From NCBI RefSeq assembly GCF_011174675.1, contig NZ_JAANIG010000008.1, positions 1 through 64,000 of the forward strand: a stretch of 64,000 nucleotides of DNA, written 5' to 3'. Positions within the stretch are counted from its first letter, which is position 1. Each line of letters starts with the position of its first letter. This DNA comes from Perlabentimonas gracilis (GTDB taxonomy: Bacteria > Bacteroidota > Bacteroidia > Bacteroidales > Tenuifilaceae). The notes below the pieces were generated by a model. It did not search any database, had not been told where the DNA came from, and was given only the letters and a program-made list of their open reading frames with translations. Of this stretch, positions 8,247 to 19,217 are shown in pieces. The position numbers were made by a program, and so were the translations under genes.

Positions 8247-11200
8247 ATGAAAACAATAATTAAATCCATTTATCTAATCTCAACTATTCTAATCGTTGCT
8301 AATAATGTGTTACTTGCCCAAACCAACAAAACGGTTGGCAGCGGAGGCAGTTACGAAACACTAAATGCAGCGGTTGCCGATATTAGAGATGGCGTCCTCA
8401 CTGGAGATATTATTCTCAGCATAACCTCCGATATTACCGAAACAGCAACAACATACATTAGAAAATCGGGTTCTGCCAGTTGGAATTATAGTTCCATCAC
8501 AATAAGACCATCAGGTGATGCTCGAAAGGTTAATGCAGGGATTGCAGGTGCAATTCTATTTATTGAAGGAAGCAACAACGGTATAGTGATAGATGGTAGA
8601 GTAGATGGGACTGGGAGTAGCAATCAACTTACATTTAGCAATAGCTCTGGCCCAGCCATTACAATTGACAACTACTATGGAGTTGAGAATGTTACCTTAA
8701 AATATTTAAATCTTGAGGGTATAGTAGCAAGCGCAACTGAAGGTATTGTTAATATACTATCCCATGCAGCCTCTGCAACAGAGGGGATTGTTTTAGAAAA
8801 TTGTAAAATTGGAAATCCAAACGATTTTGCCACCAACGGTATTTTTGCCAAAGCCTTTAGCAGTGGAAATGTTGAGGTAACTCTACAAAATTGCGAAATA
8901 GCCAACGTTTGGCATCCAGAGCACTCCTCAAAAGGAATTAGTGTAAATGAAGGTTGTGAAGGTTGGACTATTACCTCAAACAGCATCTACCAAACATCTA
9001 GTCGAACAGCAACAGCTGCCAACACACATTATGGAATTTATATTAATGCAGGAAATGACCATAATATCTTAAATAACTATATTGGTGGCACCGAACCGCA
9101 ATGCGGCGGCACAGCCTGGATAATTAATGGCGATTATGCCAATAAATTTGTGGGTATTTACCTAAACGTTGGAACAACAACCCCAGCAAGGGTTAATGGC
9201 AATACTATTAGCAACTTCAGCCATACCTACCATAGCACCACTAACGCCATTGCCCTACCTGGAATATGGAGTGGAATATATCATAACGGAGGCAATGCAA
9301 ATATTGGAACTATTACGGGCAACACAATAGGCACAAGCACTGGTACTGATAATATTGTAGTTAACTCAACCGCAGCATCCAACGTTGCAACATTTGGAAT
9401 TGGAATTAACTCAGCAGGTTCAACCGTAAACGTAAAAAACAATCATATTGGTGGGTTTACGCTAAATGCAACTTCAGCAACTAATGGGCACAGCTTTGCA
9501 GGCATTCAAACCTCAGCTGCCACAAATATTACAATGGACAACAATACCATTGGTAGCGAAGCTGATGAAAATAGTATTATTGCCACCAACCCTAACGAGT
9601 CGGATACCCATGAGCAAAATGTTAGGGGAATTGAGAATACGGCAAACGCATCAACTATCATCAGCAATAATACTATTGCTAACCTTAGCAATAGTTGTAT
9701 TCGAAAAGGCGATGTTGTTGGTATTTTTAGCAACAATGGTGTAAACAAAATAGTTGACAACAACATAAGTAAGCTAGCGAATTCCTCTGGCTACAATCAG
9801 TACAATATATACAACGTAACGGCTGGTATATCACTTGCATCAAACCTTGATGAGCAGCTAGTAAACCGCAATACAATTCATAATTTATCAAACTACTATA
9901 GTGGCGGTACCCAAACCATTATTAGTGGAATTCTATTCCGTGAGGGCTCGGGAGTGGTAAGCCAAAATGTAGTATTCGATATCAGTTTTGCTACTGATTT
10001 TTATGGTATAGGGAATGGAATCTGGCTTTTAAGCCCCAGCGATGCAACAGTAATGAACAACGCCATTCGGTTGGGAGTGGGCGAATCCCGCAACAACTCC
10101 TTTGTTGGCATACAATCGTACGGCAATAATACAATCCTGGGCAACTCGGTTTATATTGGCGGAACGGCAACGAATGATTTTAAAGCCACCTATGCGTATC
10201 GTAAAGATTACTCGGGTACCGATAAGGTTTACAATAATATTTTTTACAATGCAAGGGTATCTCAAACTGGGAATTCAGAGAATTACGCTATGGGTAAATC
10301 AACCGGTTCAGGGATTGAAAGCGACTTTAATAACCTGTATAGTTTAAATCCAAACGCTGTTGCCAGCACAAACGTTAATGACAACTACCTCCCAATGGGT
10401 TCTAGTTCGTTGGAACAATGGCAGACTGCTACTGGTGGCGATGCCAACAGCCTAAGCGTTGACCCGCAATTTGTGGGAGCAGAAGATGCAATTCCCGATC
10501 TACACATTTCAGCCTCATCGCCCATGATAAACATGGGAACATCGATTTACCCTCTTGTGGTTGATATTGATGACGATATCCGCAACCAACTCCCCGATAT
10601 TGGCTGCGATGAGTTTTATACCGGCTCGGTGTTTGTTGGCGAAGGACAAACCTACACCACCCTAAAGCAGGCTTTCGATGCTATTAACGCAGGAACAATA
10701 ACCGGGAATATTTCCATCAACATTCAATCGAGCACTACCGAAACCGCCACCGCCACGCTATACCAGAGCGGGTACAACGGAACATCGGACTACACCAGCG
10801 TATCCATTGGTACGGTTAGCGAAGATATTACCATTTCGGGGAATATTGCGGCGCCAATCGTTTCGTTCAGCGGGGTGAATAATGTGAATATGGTTGACCT
10901 TACCATTGAGAATGAGAACTCCGATGGCTACTGCATTCAGTTTACCAACTCGGCAAGCAACAACCGCATTGCGGGTTGTAACCTTGTGGGCAATACCCAG
11001 CTTTCCGATAAGGGACTTATTACATTTGATGTTGCAGGCTCGGGAACGGGAAATAGCAACAATACTATTGAGAGTTGTACCTTTGGAAATGGGATATCAA
11101 ACTACCAGTATGGTGTGGTATCGGCAGGTACAGCAGGTGTAGGGAATAATTATAACACCATCACAGAATCGAAAATATCTAACTTCTGGAGTAATGCAAA

Positions 11201-14200
11201 CTCATCGGCTGGTATCTATTTAGATGAGAATAACGCCAATTGGAACATTACCGACAACCACCTATACCAAACCGAGGCCATTATGGCTACAGGTGGTAAT
11301 GAGCATTTTGGAATCCTATCGCTATCAAGCAACAACATCAACATAAGCAATAATTACATTGGTGGAACCAGCCAGGAGTGCGGCGGAACGGCTTGGACTG
11401 TAAGTGGTGCATACGCAAACAGCTTCACAGGAATATCCATCAGCGGGGAGAACACTGACGAATCGACCGTAAGCGTGAACACTATCAGCAACTTTAGCTG
11501 GACCGTTGCCCCAGAGGCAGATATGTACGAGGGCACCGGCGTATGGACTGCCATTGCCTATGGTGGAGGAATACTTACCATCGCAGACAATACCATTGGC
11601 GCTACAACAGGCACTGATAATATTGTTGTTGAAACTACATCGAACTACCACGTGGCCAGCTACGGAATAAAAGGCGGTATTGATGGTGCCAAAGTAACAA
11701 TATCTGATAATACCATTGGCAGTATTGATATATCGACCAGTAGTGTTGACTACTCGCATATTTTTGTGGGCATTCAGAACGATGGCGCAACGGATATTAC
11801 CATAAGTAATAACCTTATTGGAAGCCAAAGTACTGCCAAAAGCATTAATGCCTCAACCGAATGTACACATATCGCAACGGGACAGCATGTTGCAGGAATT
11901 GTAAACAATGCAAATACTACTAATTGTACAATTACGGAAAACATAGTAAAGAATTTATATAACTCTACGGTTAGTGGCTGGTCGAGCTATAGCGGATCGC
12001 CATTTGGGCATGCAGTGTTGGGCATTGCCGTAACCGATGGCGTAAATTCAATTACCAACAACATTATCAGTACTCTTCAAACATCATCTACTGATGTCAG
12101 AACTGAAGTAATAAGGGGTATTAGCGTAGTTTCTGATAAAGCAAGACAGGAAGTGAGCAATAACACTATCTCGGGTTTATCTACAACAAACAACACGGCA
12201 GACTCGAAACTTATTGGCATAGGGTACGATGGACCACTATCAGGAAATAATGTTATTAGCTGCAATAGAATTTACAATATTACATCAGCAGAGTACACTG
12301 GTTACCCATCAACAATAAAAGGAATAAGTTTAGAGGATGGAATATCGACGCAAATAGTGAATAATGTCGTAAGCCTGGGTTTATCCGAAACGGCCGGTCA
12401 CGAAATAATAGGTATTTACACATCGAAAAATGGTAACTTCTACCACAACAGCGTAAACATTGGTGGTGATGTGTCGGGTTCGCTTAATGGAAATACCTAC
12501 GCATTCCGAATTAACCAAAACGTTTCAACGGCAGTGGTTAAGAACAATATCTTTGTAAATACCCGCACCAATAGCGGAACGGGTAAAAACTACGCAGCTT
12601 TGTGTCAGGGTGATATCGAACTCGATTATAATGCTTACTGGGTTAGTGGAACCGGAACGGTACTCGGAAATGATGGTACTGAAGATATAGCTGAGCTACC
12701 CATAGTTGCGGGGCAAGATGAAAACTCGGTACATGCCGAGGTAACCTTCAGCTCTCCAAATAACGGCAATTTAAGCACCGCCACAGCAGCCGTTAATGCT
12801 TCTGCAGACGCATCGGTTGGCGTTACCAGTGACTTTGAGGGTAACACCCGAAATCCGCTGTACCCCGATATGGGAGCCTATGAGTTTACTCAGCCTGTAA
12901 TAATTAACCCAGGAGCCAACTTATATTTTGGCTGGAGCGATGTGTTAACACCAACCGCACCGCAATCGTATCAAATAGTTGGCATAGACCTATCAAACAA
13001 TTTGGTGGTTACAGCACCCGAGAACTTTGAAGTATCGCTCAGTAGCGACGAGGGTTTTGCTCGGTCAATTTCCGTTCCGCGCACCAACACCAATGTGGAT
13101 GCAACCATATACGCCCGCTTCCTTCCTGATGAAGTGGGCTATCATTTTGGACAGATTACCAATAGCGCATCTGGACAGGAAGTCACTGTTTATGTTGAAG
13201 GTAGTGCACGGGCAATTCCTCCCATTGTAGAAACTGGATTGGCCAGCGATATAACAACAGTAACTACTACTGCCAATGCAGAGATTGTGCATACCGGTGG
13301 ACAAAACGTAACAAGACGAGGTATCATTTACTGGGCATACGATGGTTTAGACAAAGAGATTGGAGGCGCAGGCGTTTCAAACGAACAGGAGACTGGCTCC
13401 TTTGGAGCGGAAGAGTATTCCATTGACATTGCCGAACTAGACATAAACACCCATTACAACTACCGGGCGCACGCCTATAATGCTGAGACCGGCTACGGCG
13501 AAACGGCTGATTTTTGGACTCTTGCCAGTATTCCCAATGCACCAGAAATTACTAACATTACAACTAGTACGCTCGATATTACTTTCGAAAATAATTCAAA
13601 TCCTGAGATCACACAGTTTGCCATTCACGAAACAACAACCAACCGGTACATTCAACCCGATGGGAGTATGAACACCACTCCAGCATGGCAAACTAAAAGC
13701 GAATGGGGTACAACGGCTGTTACGCTTTACGATGTAAACAACCGAACTGGAAATAGAAACTATAACTTTGAAATAAAAGCCCGAAACGGAGCTGAGATAG
13801 AAACATCTTATGGCGATGCCACCAATATTACAACCCTGGCCAATACGCCAAACCCAACCTATTTGCACAGCCCAACCGAGACATCATTCAGATTATCTGT
13901 ATATTCCAATGCCCAGGATTACTCCAACAATACAACTAACACGCTATATGCAATTAAAGAAAATAACCTTGGTAAGTATGTTCAAACCAATGGTACTTTG
14001 GGCGATTTGATTGAGTGGAGCACTAGAGACAACTGGGCGATTACGCTTACCGGGCTATCACCAGCCACCGAGTACTCATTCAGCACCATTGCAAAGAACG
14101 ACGATGGCATTGAAACCGAATACAGCACCCCCGCAACGCAATACACCAATGCAGCAATTCCCAATACTCCTTTAGCTAGCATACTGGATGAAGCTCAACT

Positions 14201-16502
14201 TGAAGTGGGAATTGCTGCTGATGATAACCCAGCAGATGTGGAATACTGCATTAAGATTGGAGCATATAGCAACAATCACTACGTAGGGACCGACGGTGCC
14301 ATTATCTATGGCCCAGCTTGGCAAACTAGCGCTGAGTGGGAAAGCACCCTTGTTACTGCAATTGCTCCCAATACGGCATTTTACCTAACTACAAAAGCTC
14401 GTAACGGAGCGGGAGTTGTAACTGATGCATCAGCTCAGGTTGATGGTACAACCACAGCCAAAGCACCACCAGCACCTAACCTGTACTTACCTGGAAGTGG
14501 AGTTGACAAATTTACCCTGTGGGTTGTATACCTAGGTAGCAACCCATCAAACACTGAATTGGCCATACAGGATGAAATATCAGGCCAGTTTGTGCAGCCC
14601 AATGGCACTTTTACCGATACGCCAGCCTGGCAGACCAAGGCCAGCTGGGACCAAACCGAGGTGCAGGCCGAAGCGGCTACGCAATACAGCATAAGGGTTA
14701 AGGCCCGCAATGCTAACGATATTGAAACTGCCTTTGGCGAACCATCGGAGGTGTGGACCAATCCATACGCACCGGGTATAACCTTATCAAACAACACCAA
14801 CATCTCTATTGATGCTGATATTGATACAAAGGGAAACCCCAGTGCAGTTGAATACGCCCTTAAAACCCTCAATAGTAATAAATGGGTGCAAACCGACGGA
14901 ACGCTGGGTGATGAATCGTTCTGGCAATCCATAGAGGATTGGGGAAGTATCACCATTACTGGACTTTCGCCGGATACCGAGTATGGAGTGGTGGCCTACG
15001 CCCGTGCCAACGAAGAGCAATCGGTTTACAGCTGGGACGAGCAGGCCAAGGCACGTACCCATGCTAATACCCCAGGAGCGCCAACATTCACTGATATATC
15101 GCAAACCTCACTGAATGTATCAATTGATGCCAATAGCAATCCCGCTTCCGTTCGCTATGCCATTTACGAAACCTTAACCGGCAAATACGTTGGTTATAGC
15201 GGAATTTTAAATGACGATCCTACTTGGCATAGCATCGAGTTCAGCAATAGCATTGCTGTTAATAATATTTCCGCAGTAACCGAATATACATTCAAAGCGA
15301 AGGCGCGCAACTCCGAAAATATTGAAACAGATTATGGCCCCGAAGCAAGTGTTACTACTATTGATGGTCCACCAGTATCTCCTACCCTAATAAACCCCGC
15401 CAATAATTCAACTGATAATTCAACAACTATAGTATTTGAATGGGAAGAGATAAGCAATGCCGAGAGTTACAGTATTCAAATCTCTCGGAATAGCTACGCT
15501 CTCGATTTAATTTATGAGGAAGATGGTATAGGTAACTCATCTGTTGAGATTAGCAATCTCCCCAATGGTACAACCCTATACTGGAGGGTAAACGCCACAA
15601 ATCAGAGCGGAACTAGTGCATGGTCATCATTCTGGTCTTTTTCAACAGAACCAGGGCCTCCTGAGGCTCCAGAATTAATCTACCCCGACAATGGAGGAGG
15701 TAATCTGCAACCAACAGAATGGTTCCAATTTTCCTGGTCACGACCTAACCACACCGATGGCTTCACCATTCAAATATCTAAGGAACCAGATTTCAGCTCG
15801 TTTGAGTTGGATTTTACATACAACCTATCGTCATGGAACGATCCACACTATTTTTACTTTGATAACATTTCACACAACACTACATACTACTGGCGTGTAA
15901 AAGCATGGAATGAGTATGGTGATAGCCAATGGTCGGATGAGTATTCATTTACCACTAAGGATGTAACACCAGATATTCCAATACTAATTTCGCCTGTAAA
16001 TAACCAAACTGATATTGAGACATATTATGTTGAACTTGAGTGGAACTGGTCGGATCATGCCGATTGGTTCGAAATACAGGTAGCCACCAATTCAGATTTC
16101 TCTTCACCAATAGTTGATTTGCAAAACCATACTCAGGTTTACTACCCAATTGACGGTTTAAACGAGAATACAACCTACTTCTGGAAAGTGCAAGCGGTTA
16201 ACCCTTGGGCAAAAAGTAGTTGGACCCAGACGTGGAACTTCACAACGGTTGGGGGAACAGGAGTACCTACATATAGTGAGAATGACGTTACCGTATATCC
16301 TAATCCGGCAACAGAAATTATCAAAATAAACGGGATAGATGGTAAGTTTAGAGTTGAAGTAATTTCGGAACTTGGCGTTAAGCTAATTGACCAAGAGGTA
16401 GTGAACAGCAAGGTTAACGTCGGCAACCTAACGCCGGGGGTTTACATTATAAAAATTGAAACCATTAAGGGCATTGTTACTAAGCAATTCATAAAGCAAT
16501 AG
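8247..16502 (+). CDS. Giant T9SS-sorted beta-helix / FN3-repeat surface protein
   Basis: About 2,751 residues from the ATG at 8247, chosen because a signal peptide begins there (MKTIIKSIYLISTILIV..LAQ). An upstream TTG at 8169 would place 26 extra residues before it. Two homologous right-handed beta-helix regions follow: about 28-795 and about 796-1545, each opening with a 'VG.G..Y.TL..A...I..G...G' strand and closing with an 'LxPDIG / YPDMGAYEF' segment. Next is an Ig-like domain (about 1550-1655), six or more FN3-like repeats with an unusual 'Y(V/I)Q..G....AWQT...W' insert, three FN3-like domains with 'NPANNS' type openings, and a C-terminal type A sorting domain (VYPNPATE ... GVYIIKI ... 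KQFIKQ). It is probably exported by T9SS and attached to or released from the cell surface. Substrate or adhesion target unknown. Monocistronic. Confidence 0.88.
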   Translation: MKTIIKSIYLISTILIVANNVLLAQTNKTVGSGGSYETLNAAVADIRDGVLTGDIILSITSDITETATTYIRKSGSASWNYSSITIRPSGDARKVNAGIAGAILFIEGSNNGIVIDGRVDGTGSSNQLTFSNSSGPAITIDNYYGVENVTLKYLNLEGIVASATEGIVNILSHAASATEGIVLENCKIGNPNDFATNGIFAKAFSSGNVEVTLQNCEIANVWHPEHSSKGISVNEGCEGWTITSNSIYQTSSRTATAANTHYGIYINAGNDHNILNNYIGGTEPQCGGTAWIINGDYANKFVGIYLNVGTTTPARVNGNTISNFSHTYHSTTNAIALPGIWSGIYHNGGNANIGTITGNTIGTSTGTDNIVVNSTAASNVATFGIGINSAGSTVNVKNNHIGGFTLNATSATNGHSFAGIQTSAATNITMDNNTIGSEADENSIIATNPNESDTHEQNVRGIENTANASTIISNNTIANLSNSCIRKGDVVGIFSNNGVNKIVDNNISKLANSSGYNQYNIYNVTAGISLASNLDEQLVNRNTIHNLSNYYSGGTQTIISGILFREGSGVVSQNVVFDISFATDFYGIGNGIWLLSPSDATVMNNAIRLGVGESRNNSFVGIQSYGNNTILGNSVYIGGTATNDFKATYAYRKDYSGTDKVYNNIFYNARVSQTGNSENYAMGKSTGSGIESDFNNLYSLNPNAVASTNVNDNYLPMGSSSLEQWQTATGGDANSLSVDPQFVGAEDAIPDLHISASSPMINMGTSIYPLVVDIDDDIRNQLPDIGCDEFYTGSVFVGEGQTYTTLKQAFDAINAGTITGNISINIQSSTTETATATLYQSGYNGTSDYTSVSIGTVSEDITISGNIAAPIVSFSGVNNVNMVDLTIENENSDGYCIQFTNSASNNRIAGCNLVGNTQLSDKGLITFDVAGSGTGNSNNTIESCTFGNGISNYQYGVVSAGTAGVGNNYNTITESKISNFWSNANSSAGIYLDENNANWNITDNHLYQTEAIMATGGNEHFGILSLSSNNINISNNYIGGTSQECGGTAWTVSGAYANSFTGISISGENTDESTVSVNTISNFSWTVAPEADMYEGTGVWTAIAYGGGILTIADNTIGATTGTDNIVVETTSNYHVASYGIKGGIDGAKVTISDNTIGSIDISTSSVDYSHIFVGIQNDGATDITISNNLIGSQSTAKSINASTECTHIATGQHVAGIVNNANTTNCTITENIVKNLYNSTVSGWSSYSGSPFGHAVLGIAVTDGVNSITNNIISTLQTSSTDVRTEVIRGISVVSDKARQEVSNNTISGLSTTNNTADSKLIGIGYDGPLSGNNVISCNRIYNITSAEYTGYPSTIKGISLEDGISTQIVNNVVSLGLSETAGHEIIGIYTSKNGNFYHNSVNIGGDVSGSLNGNTYAFRINQNVSTAVVKNNIFVNTRTNSGTGKNYAALCQGDIELDYNAYWVSGTGTVLGNDGTEDIAELPIVAGQDENSVHAEVTFSSPNNGNLSTATAAVNASADASVGVTSDFEGNTRNPLYPDMGAYEFTQPVIINPGANLYFGWSDVLTPTAPQSYQIVGIDLSNNLVVTAPENFEVSLSSDEGFARSISVPRTNTNVDATIYARFLPDEVGYHFGQITNSASGQEVTVYVEGSARAIPPIVETGLASDITTVTTTANAEIVHTGGQNVTRRGIIYWAYDGLDKEIGGAGVSNEQETGSFGAEEYSIDIAELDINTHYNYRAHAYNAETGYGETADFWTLASIPNAPEITNITTSTLDITFENNSNPEITQFAIHETTTNRYIQPDGSMNTTPAWQTKSEWGTTAVTLYDVNNRTGNRNYNFEIKARNGAEIETSYGDATNITTLANTPNPTYLHSPTETSFRLSVYSNAQDYSNNTTNTLYAIKENNLGKYVQTNGTLGDLIEWSTRDNWAITLTGLSPATEYSFSTIAKNDDGIETEYSTPATQYTNAAIPNTPLASILDEAQLEVGIAADDNPADVEYCIKIGAYSNNHYVGTDGAIIYGPAWQTSAEWESTLVTAIAPNTAFYLTTKARNGAGVVTDASAQVDGTTTAKAPPAPNLYLPGSGVDKFTLWVVYLGSNPSNTELAIQDEISGQFVQPNGTFTDTPAWQTKASWDQTEVQAEAATQYSIRVKARNANDIETAFGEPSEVWTNPYAPGITLSNNTNISIDADIDTKGNPSAVEYALKTLNSNKWVQTDGTLGDESFWQSIEDWGSITITGLSPDTEYGVVAYARANEEQSVYSWDEQAKARTHANTPGAPTFTDISQTSLNVSIDANSNPASVRYAIYETLTGKYVGYSGILNDDPTWHSIEFSNSIAVNNISAVTEYTFKAKARNSENIETDYGPEASVTTIDGPPVSPTLINPANNSTDNSTTIVFEWEEISNAESYSIQISRNSYALDLIYEEDGIGNSSVEISNLPNGTTLYWRVNATNQSGTSAWSSFWSFSTEPGPPEAPELIYPDNGGGNLQPTEWFQFSWSRPNHTDGFTIQISKEPDFSSFELDFTYNLSSWNDPHYFYFDNISHNTTYYWRVKAWNEYGDSQWSDEYSFTTKDVTPDIPILISPVNNQTDIETYYVELEWNWSDHADWFEIQVATNSDFSSPIVDLQNHTQVYYPIDGLNENTTYFWKVQAVNPWAKSSWTQTWNFTTVGGTGVPTYSENDVTVYPNPATEIIKINGIDGKFRVEVISELGVKLIDQEVVNSKVNVGNLTPGVYIIKIETIKGIVTKQFIKQ

Positions 16503-16504
16503 CA

Positions 16505-16541
16505 AAAGAGAGGGGTTTGGCACAGCCAAACCCCTCTCTTT
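16505..16541. terminator. Bidirectional terminator hairpin
   Basis: A perfect 17-bp stem (AAAGAGAGGGGTTTGGC and its complement) with loop ACA sits between the convergent giant-protein gene and gapA. A/T runs border both sides, fitting termination in both directions. Confidence 0.9.
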
Positions 16542-16560
16542 AAAAAAAGTTATTTAAAAA

Positions 16561-17574
16561 CTACATAAATAGCTTAGGTACCAAATCAACCACACGGTTT
16601 GAGTAGCCCCACTCGTTGTCGTACCACGATAGGATTTTAATGGTTTTTCCATTTACCATAGTGGCCGATGCATCGAAAATTGAGCTGTGTGAGTTGTGGA
16701 TAATGTCCACAGAAACAATAGGATCCTCGGTGTACTCAAGAATTCCCTTCATAGGGCCTTCGGCGGCCTTCTTAATCGCTGCGTTTACTTCCTCCTTGGT
16801 AACCTCGCGCTTAAGCACTGCTACAAGGTCAACAACCGAACCGGTTGGTACAGGAACACGAACTGCCAGACCATCGAGTTTGCCCTTAAGCGAAGGAATC
16901 ACCTTACCTACAGCCTTGGCTGCGCCAGTGGTGGTAGGAATCATAGAAACAGCGCATGAACGAGCCCTGCGAAGATCGCTGTGTGGTGCATCCAGAATAC
17001 GCTGATCGTTGGTATAGGCGTGGATGGTGTTCATCAAACCATTCTCAATTCCAAACTCATCGTTAAGCACTTTGGCCACAGGGGCAAGGCAGTTGGTGGT
17101 GCATGAAGCGTTGGATACGCACTGATCCTCAGGCCTTAAATCATCGTCGTTTACGCCCAGAACAACCATGCGGTCAATCTCATCCTTCGAGGGTACGCAA
17201 AGAATCACCTTTTTGGCACCGTTCTTAATGTGGTCGCCGTATCCACCCTTTTCGCTCTCACGCTTGGTGAAAATACCTGTCGACTCTACAACCACATCGG
17301 GAGTTTGTGCCCACTTAATGTTGATGGGGCTACGCTCGGCATGCACAGGATACTTTGTTCCATTGGCAATTAGCGAGGTCTCATCGTAGCTAACAGTTCC
17401 GTTGAACTTACCCTGAGTGGAGTCATATTTTAGAAGATGAGCAAGTGTTTTAGTATCAGTCAAATCGTTAATTCCAACGATCTCGATATCGGAGCGCTCA
17501 AGAGCAATCTTGAAAACATTGCGCCCAATGCGGCCGAAGCCGTTAATAGCAACTTTAATTTTTGCCATAGCCAT
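16561..17574 (-). CDS. gapA: Glyceraldehyde-3-phosphate dehydrogenase
   Basis: 337-residue glycolytic enzyme oxidising glyceraldehyde 3-phosphate with NAD+ and phosphate. Visible features: Rossmann motif NGFGRIGR, NAD-selecting Asp in GINDLTD (about residue 37), catalytic C158 in SNASCTTNC, and a C-terminal WYDNEWGYSNRV signature. Length is normal. The ATG at 17574 gives MAMAKIK; a second ATG at 17568 gives the more usual MAKIK start. It stands alone, with its own promoter element and a shared 3' hairpin. Confidence 0.98.
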   Translation of the reverse strand: MAMAKIKVAINGFGRIGRNVFKIALERSDIEIVGINDLTDTKTLAHLLKYDSTQGKFNGTVSYDETSLIANGTKYPVHAERSPINIKWAQTPDVVVESTGIFTKRESEKGGYGDHIKNGAKKVILCVPSKDEIDRMVVLGVNDDDLRPEDQCVSNASCTTNCLAPVAKVLNDEFGIENGLMNTIHAYTNDQRILDAPHSDLRRARSCAVSMIPTTTGAAKAVGKVIPSLKGKLDGLAVRVPVPTGSVVDLVAVLKREVTKEEVNAAIKKAAEGPMKGILEYTEDPIVSVDIIHNSHSSIFDASATMVNGKTIKILSWYDNEWGYSNRVVDLVPKLFM

Positions 17575-17633
17575 TTGTTTTTTTTAAGTTAATATAATAC
17601 AACTGTGTGCAGTAGAAGTCTCAGAATTCAGTT

Positions 17634-17641
17634 CAAAGATA
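17634..17641 (-). promoter_or_regulatory. -7 element of gapA
   Basis: On the minus strand TATCTTTG matches TAnnTTTG exactly, 60 bp before the gapA start. No clear -33 TTTG is seen at the expected distance. Confidence 0.55.
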
Positions 17642-17756
17642 CAAAAAATATAAATAGCTAAACCCTATACAAGTTCAGCAGTGCGTGAAAAAAACGCAAA
17701 CGGTTGAGCTCTTAGTCGCAATGGGGATCAGCCATTTGTAGGTCGAAAATAGACAG

Positions 17757-19217
17757 TTAGCTGCCCGACAAGGCCAGAATCTCTTCCTTCGATTTAACAG
17801 GATTTAACCCATGCTCTTCACCAAGCTTAAGCATAAGTTCGTAAGCTTCATCAAAATCGTTCTTAATCTTTCCATCAAGTATGGCCTCCTTAATGGTATC
17901 CTTTATTATGCCAACGGGCTTACTTGGTGCTATACCAAAAACACTCATAATAATTTCGCCCGTTATGGGAGGCTGGAAATTGCGAACCGCATCCTTCTCC
18001 TCAATCTCCACAAGTTTTTTGCGCACCAGCTTAAAGTTGGCCAAGTAACGCTTTACCTTGGCATCGTTCTTTGAGGTGATATCGGCTTCGCAAAGGGTCA
18101 TCAACTCGTCAATATCATCGCCAGCATCAAATAAAAGTCGGCGCACAGCCGAGTCGGTTACATCGTCGCTCGATAGGATAATGGGCCTTAGGTGCAGATG
18201 AACCAGCTTCTGCACGTACTTCATCCTGTCGTTAAGTGGTAGTTTGAGCTTGCGAAATATCTTAGGAACCATCTTTTGCCCCACAAACTCATGCGAATGG
18301 AAGGTCCACCCCTGCCCCTTGATATACTTTTTGGTTAAAGGCTTGGCAATATCATGCAGAAGGGCAGCCCAACGCAACCATAGGTTGTCCGATTTTTCTG
18401 CCACATTGTCAAGCACCTGTAACGTATGGTAGAAATTATCCTTGTGGTTGTGATTTTGAACCCTATCGACGCCCTTAAGCGCTGTGAACTCAGGGAAAAA
18501 CTGTTCAAGTAAACCGGTTTGCTCAAGAAGCAAAAAGCCATCTGATGGTTTCTTCGAGAGGATAATCTTATTCAGCTCATCCACAATCCGCTCAACGGAA
18601 ATAATTTGCAACCGCTCCTTATTCTCACTCAGCGCCCTAAAGGTACTTCGTTCAATATCGAACTTAAGCTGGGTGGCAAACCTAACCGCACGCATCATCC
18701 GCAGGGGATCGTCGGAAAAGGTTTGGTTGGGATCCTGGGGAGTGCGAATAATCCTATCCTCAATATCGGAAACTCCATTGAAGGGATCGACCAGCTGACC
18801 AAAAGTATCGGGATGAAGGCTAATTGCTAAGGCATTGATAGTAAAATCGCGCCTTAGCTGATCATCCTCAATGGTGCCATCCTCAACCATAGGTTTCCGT
18901 GAATCGGGAGTATACGACTCCTTTCGAGCTCCCACGAATTCAACCTCCCAGTCGCCCACTTTTATCTGAGCAGTTCCAAATCGCTTGAAAACGGTTACTC
19001 GCTTTACGCCCAACTTTTTTGCTACAAGCTCAGCCAACTCTATACCCGAGCCCTGAACCACCACATCAATATCCTTCGACTCTCGTTTTAAAAAAATATC
19101 CCTTACAAAACCACCCACCACGTAGGTTGGCCTATCCAGCTCGCCGGCAACTTCCGAAACGGCTTTAAAAATCTTACTATTTATATATTCTTGCATAAGG
19201 CTAACTGACACTTCCAT
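17757..19217 (-). CDS. CCA tRNA nucleotidyltransferase / poly(A) polymerase family, with HD domain
   Basis: About 486 residues from the ATG at 19217; an upstream TTG at 19232 and an ATG at 19196 are alternatives. The nucleotidyltransferase head shows the GGFVRD motif and the catalytic carboxylates of KDIDVVV; the RRDFTINAL motif follows, then the RNA-binding neck and an HD domain with ALLHDIAKP. The expected role is adding or repairing the 3' CCA of tRNAs in the cytoplasm. Separation from poly(A) polymerase by sequence alone is not certain, though Bacteroidota proteins of this architecture are usually CCA enzymes. Monocistronic and divergent from the redox cluster. Confidence 0.9.
   Translation of the reverse strand: MEVSVSLMQEYINSKIFKAVSEVAGELDRPTYVVGGFVRDIFLKRESKDIDVVVQGSGIELAELVAKKLGVKRVTVFKRFGTAQIKVGDWEVEFVGARKESYTPDSRKPMVEDGTIEDDQLRRDFTINALAISLHPDTFGQLVDPFNGVSDIEDRIIRTPQDPNQTFSDDPLRMMRAVRFATQLKFDIERSTFRALSENKERLQIISVERIVDELNKIILSKKPSDGFLLLEQTGLLEQFFPEFTALKGVDRVQNHNHKDNFYHTLQVLDNVAEKSDNLWLRWAALLHDIAKPLTKKYIKGQGWTFHSHEFVGQKMVPKIFRKLKLPLNDRMKYVQKLVHLHLRPIILSSDDVTDSAVRRLLFDAGDDIDELMTLCEADITSKNDAKVKRYLANFKLVRKKLVEIEEKDAVRNFQPPITGEIIMSVFGIAPSKPVGIIKDTIKEAILDGKIKNDFDEAYELMLKLGEEHGLNPVKSKEEILALSGS

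Noticed and set aside
14435-14956. 173-codon minus-strand open frame
   Set aside because: Antisense to the FN3-like repeats of the giant protein; a by-product of repeated codon pattern.
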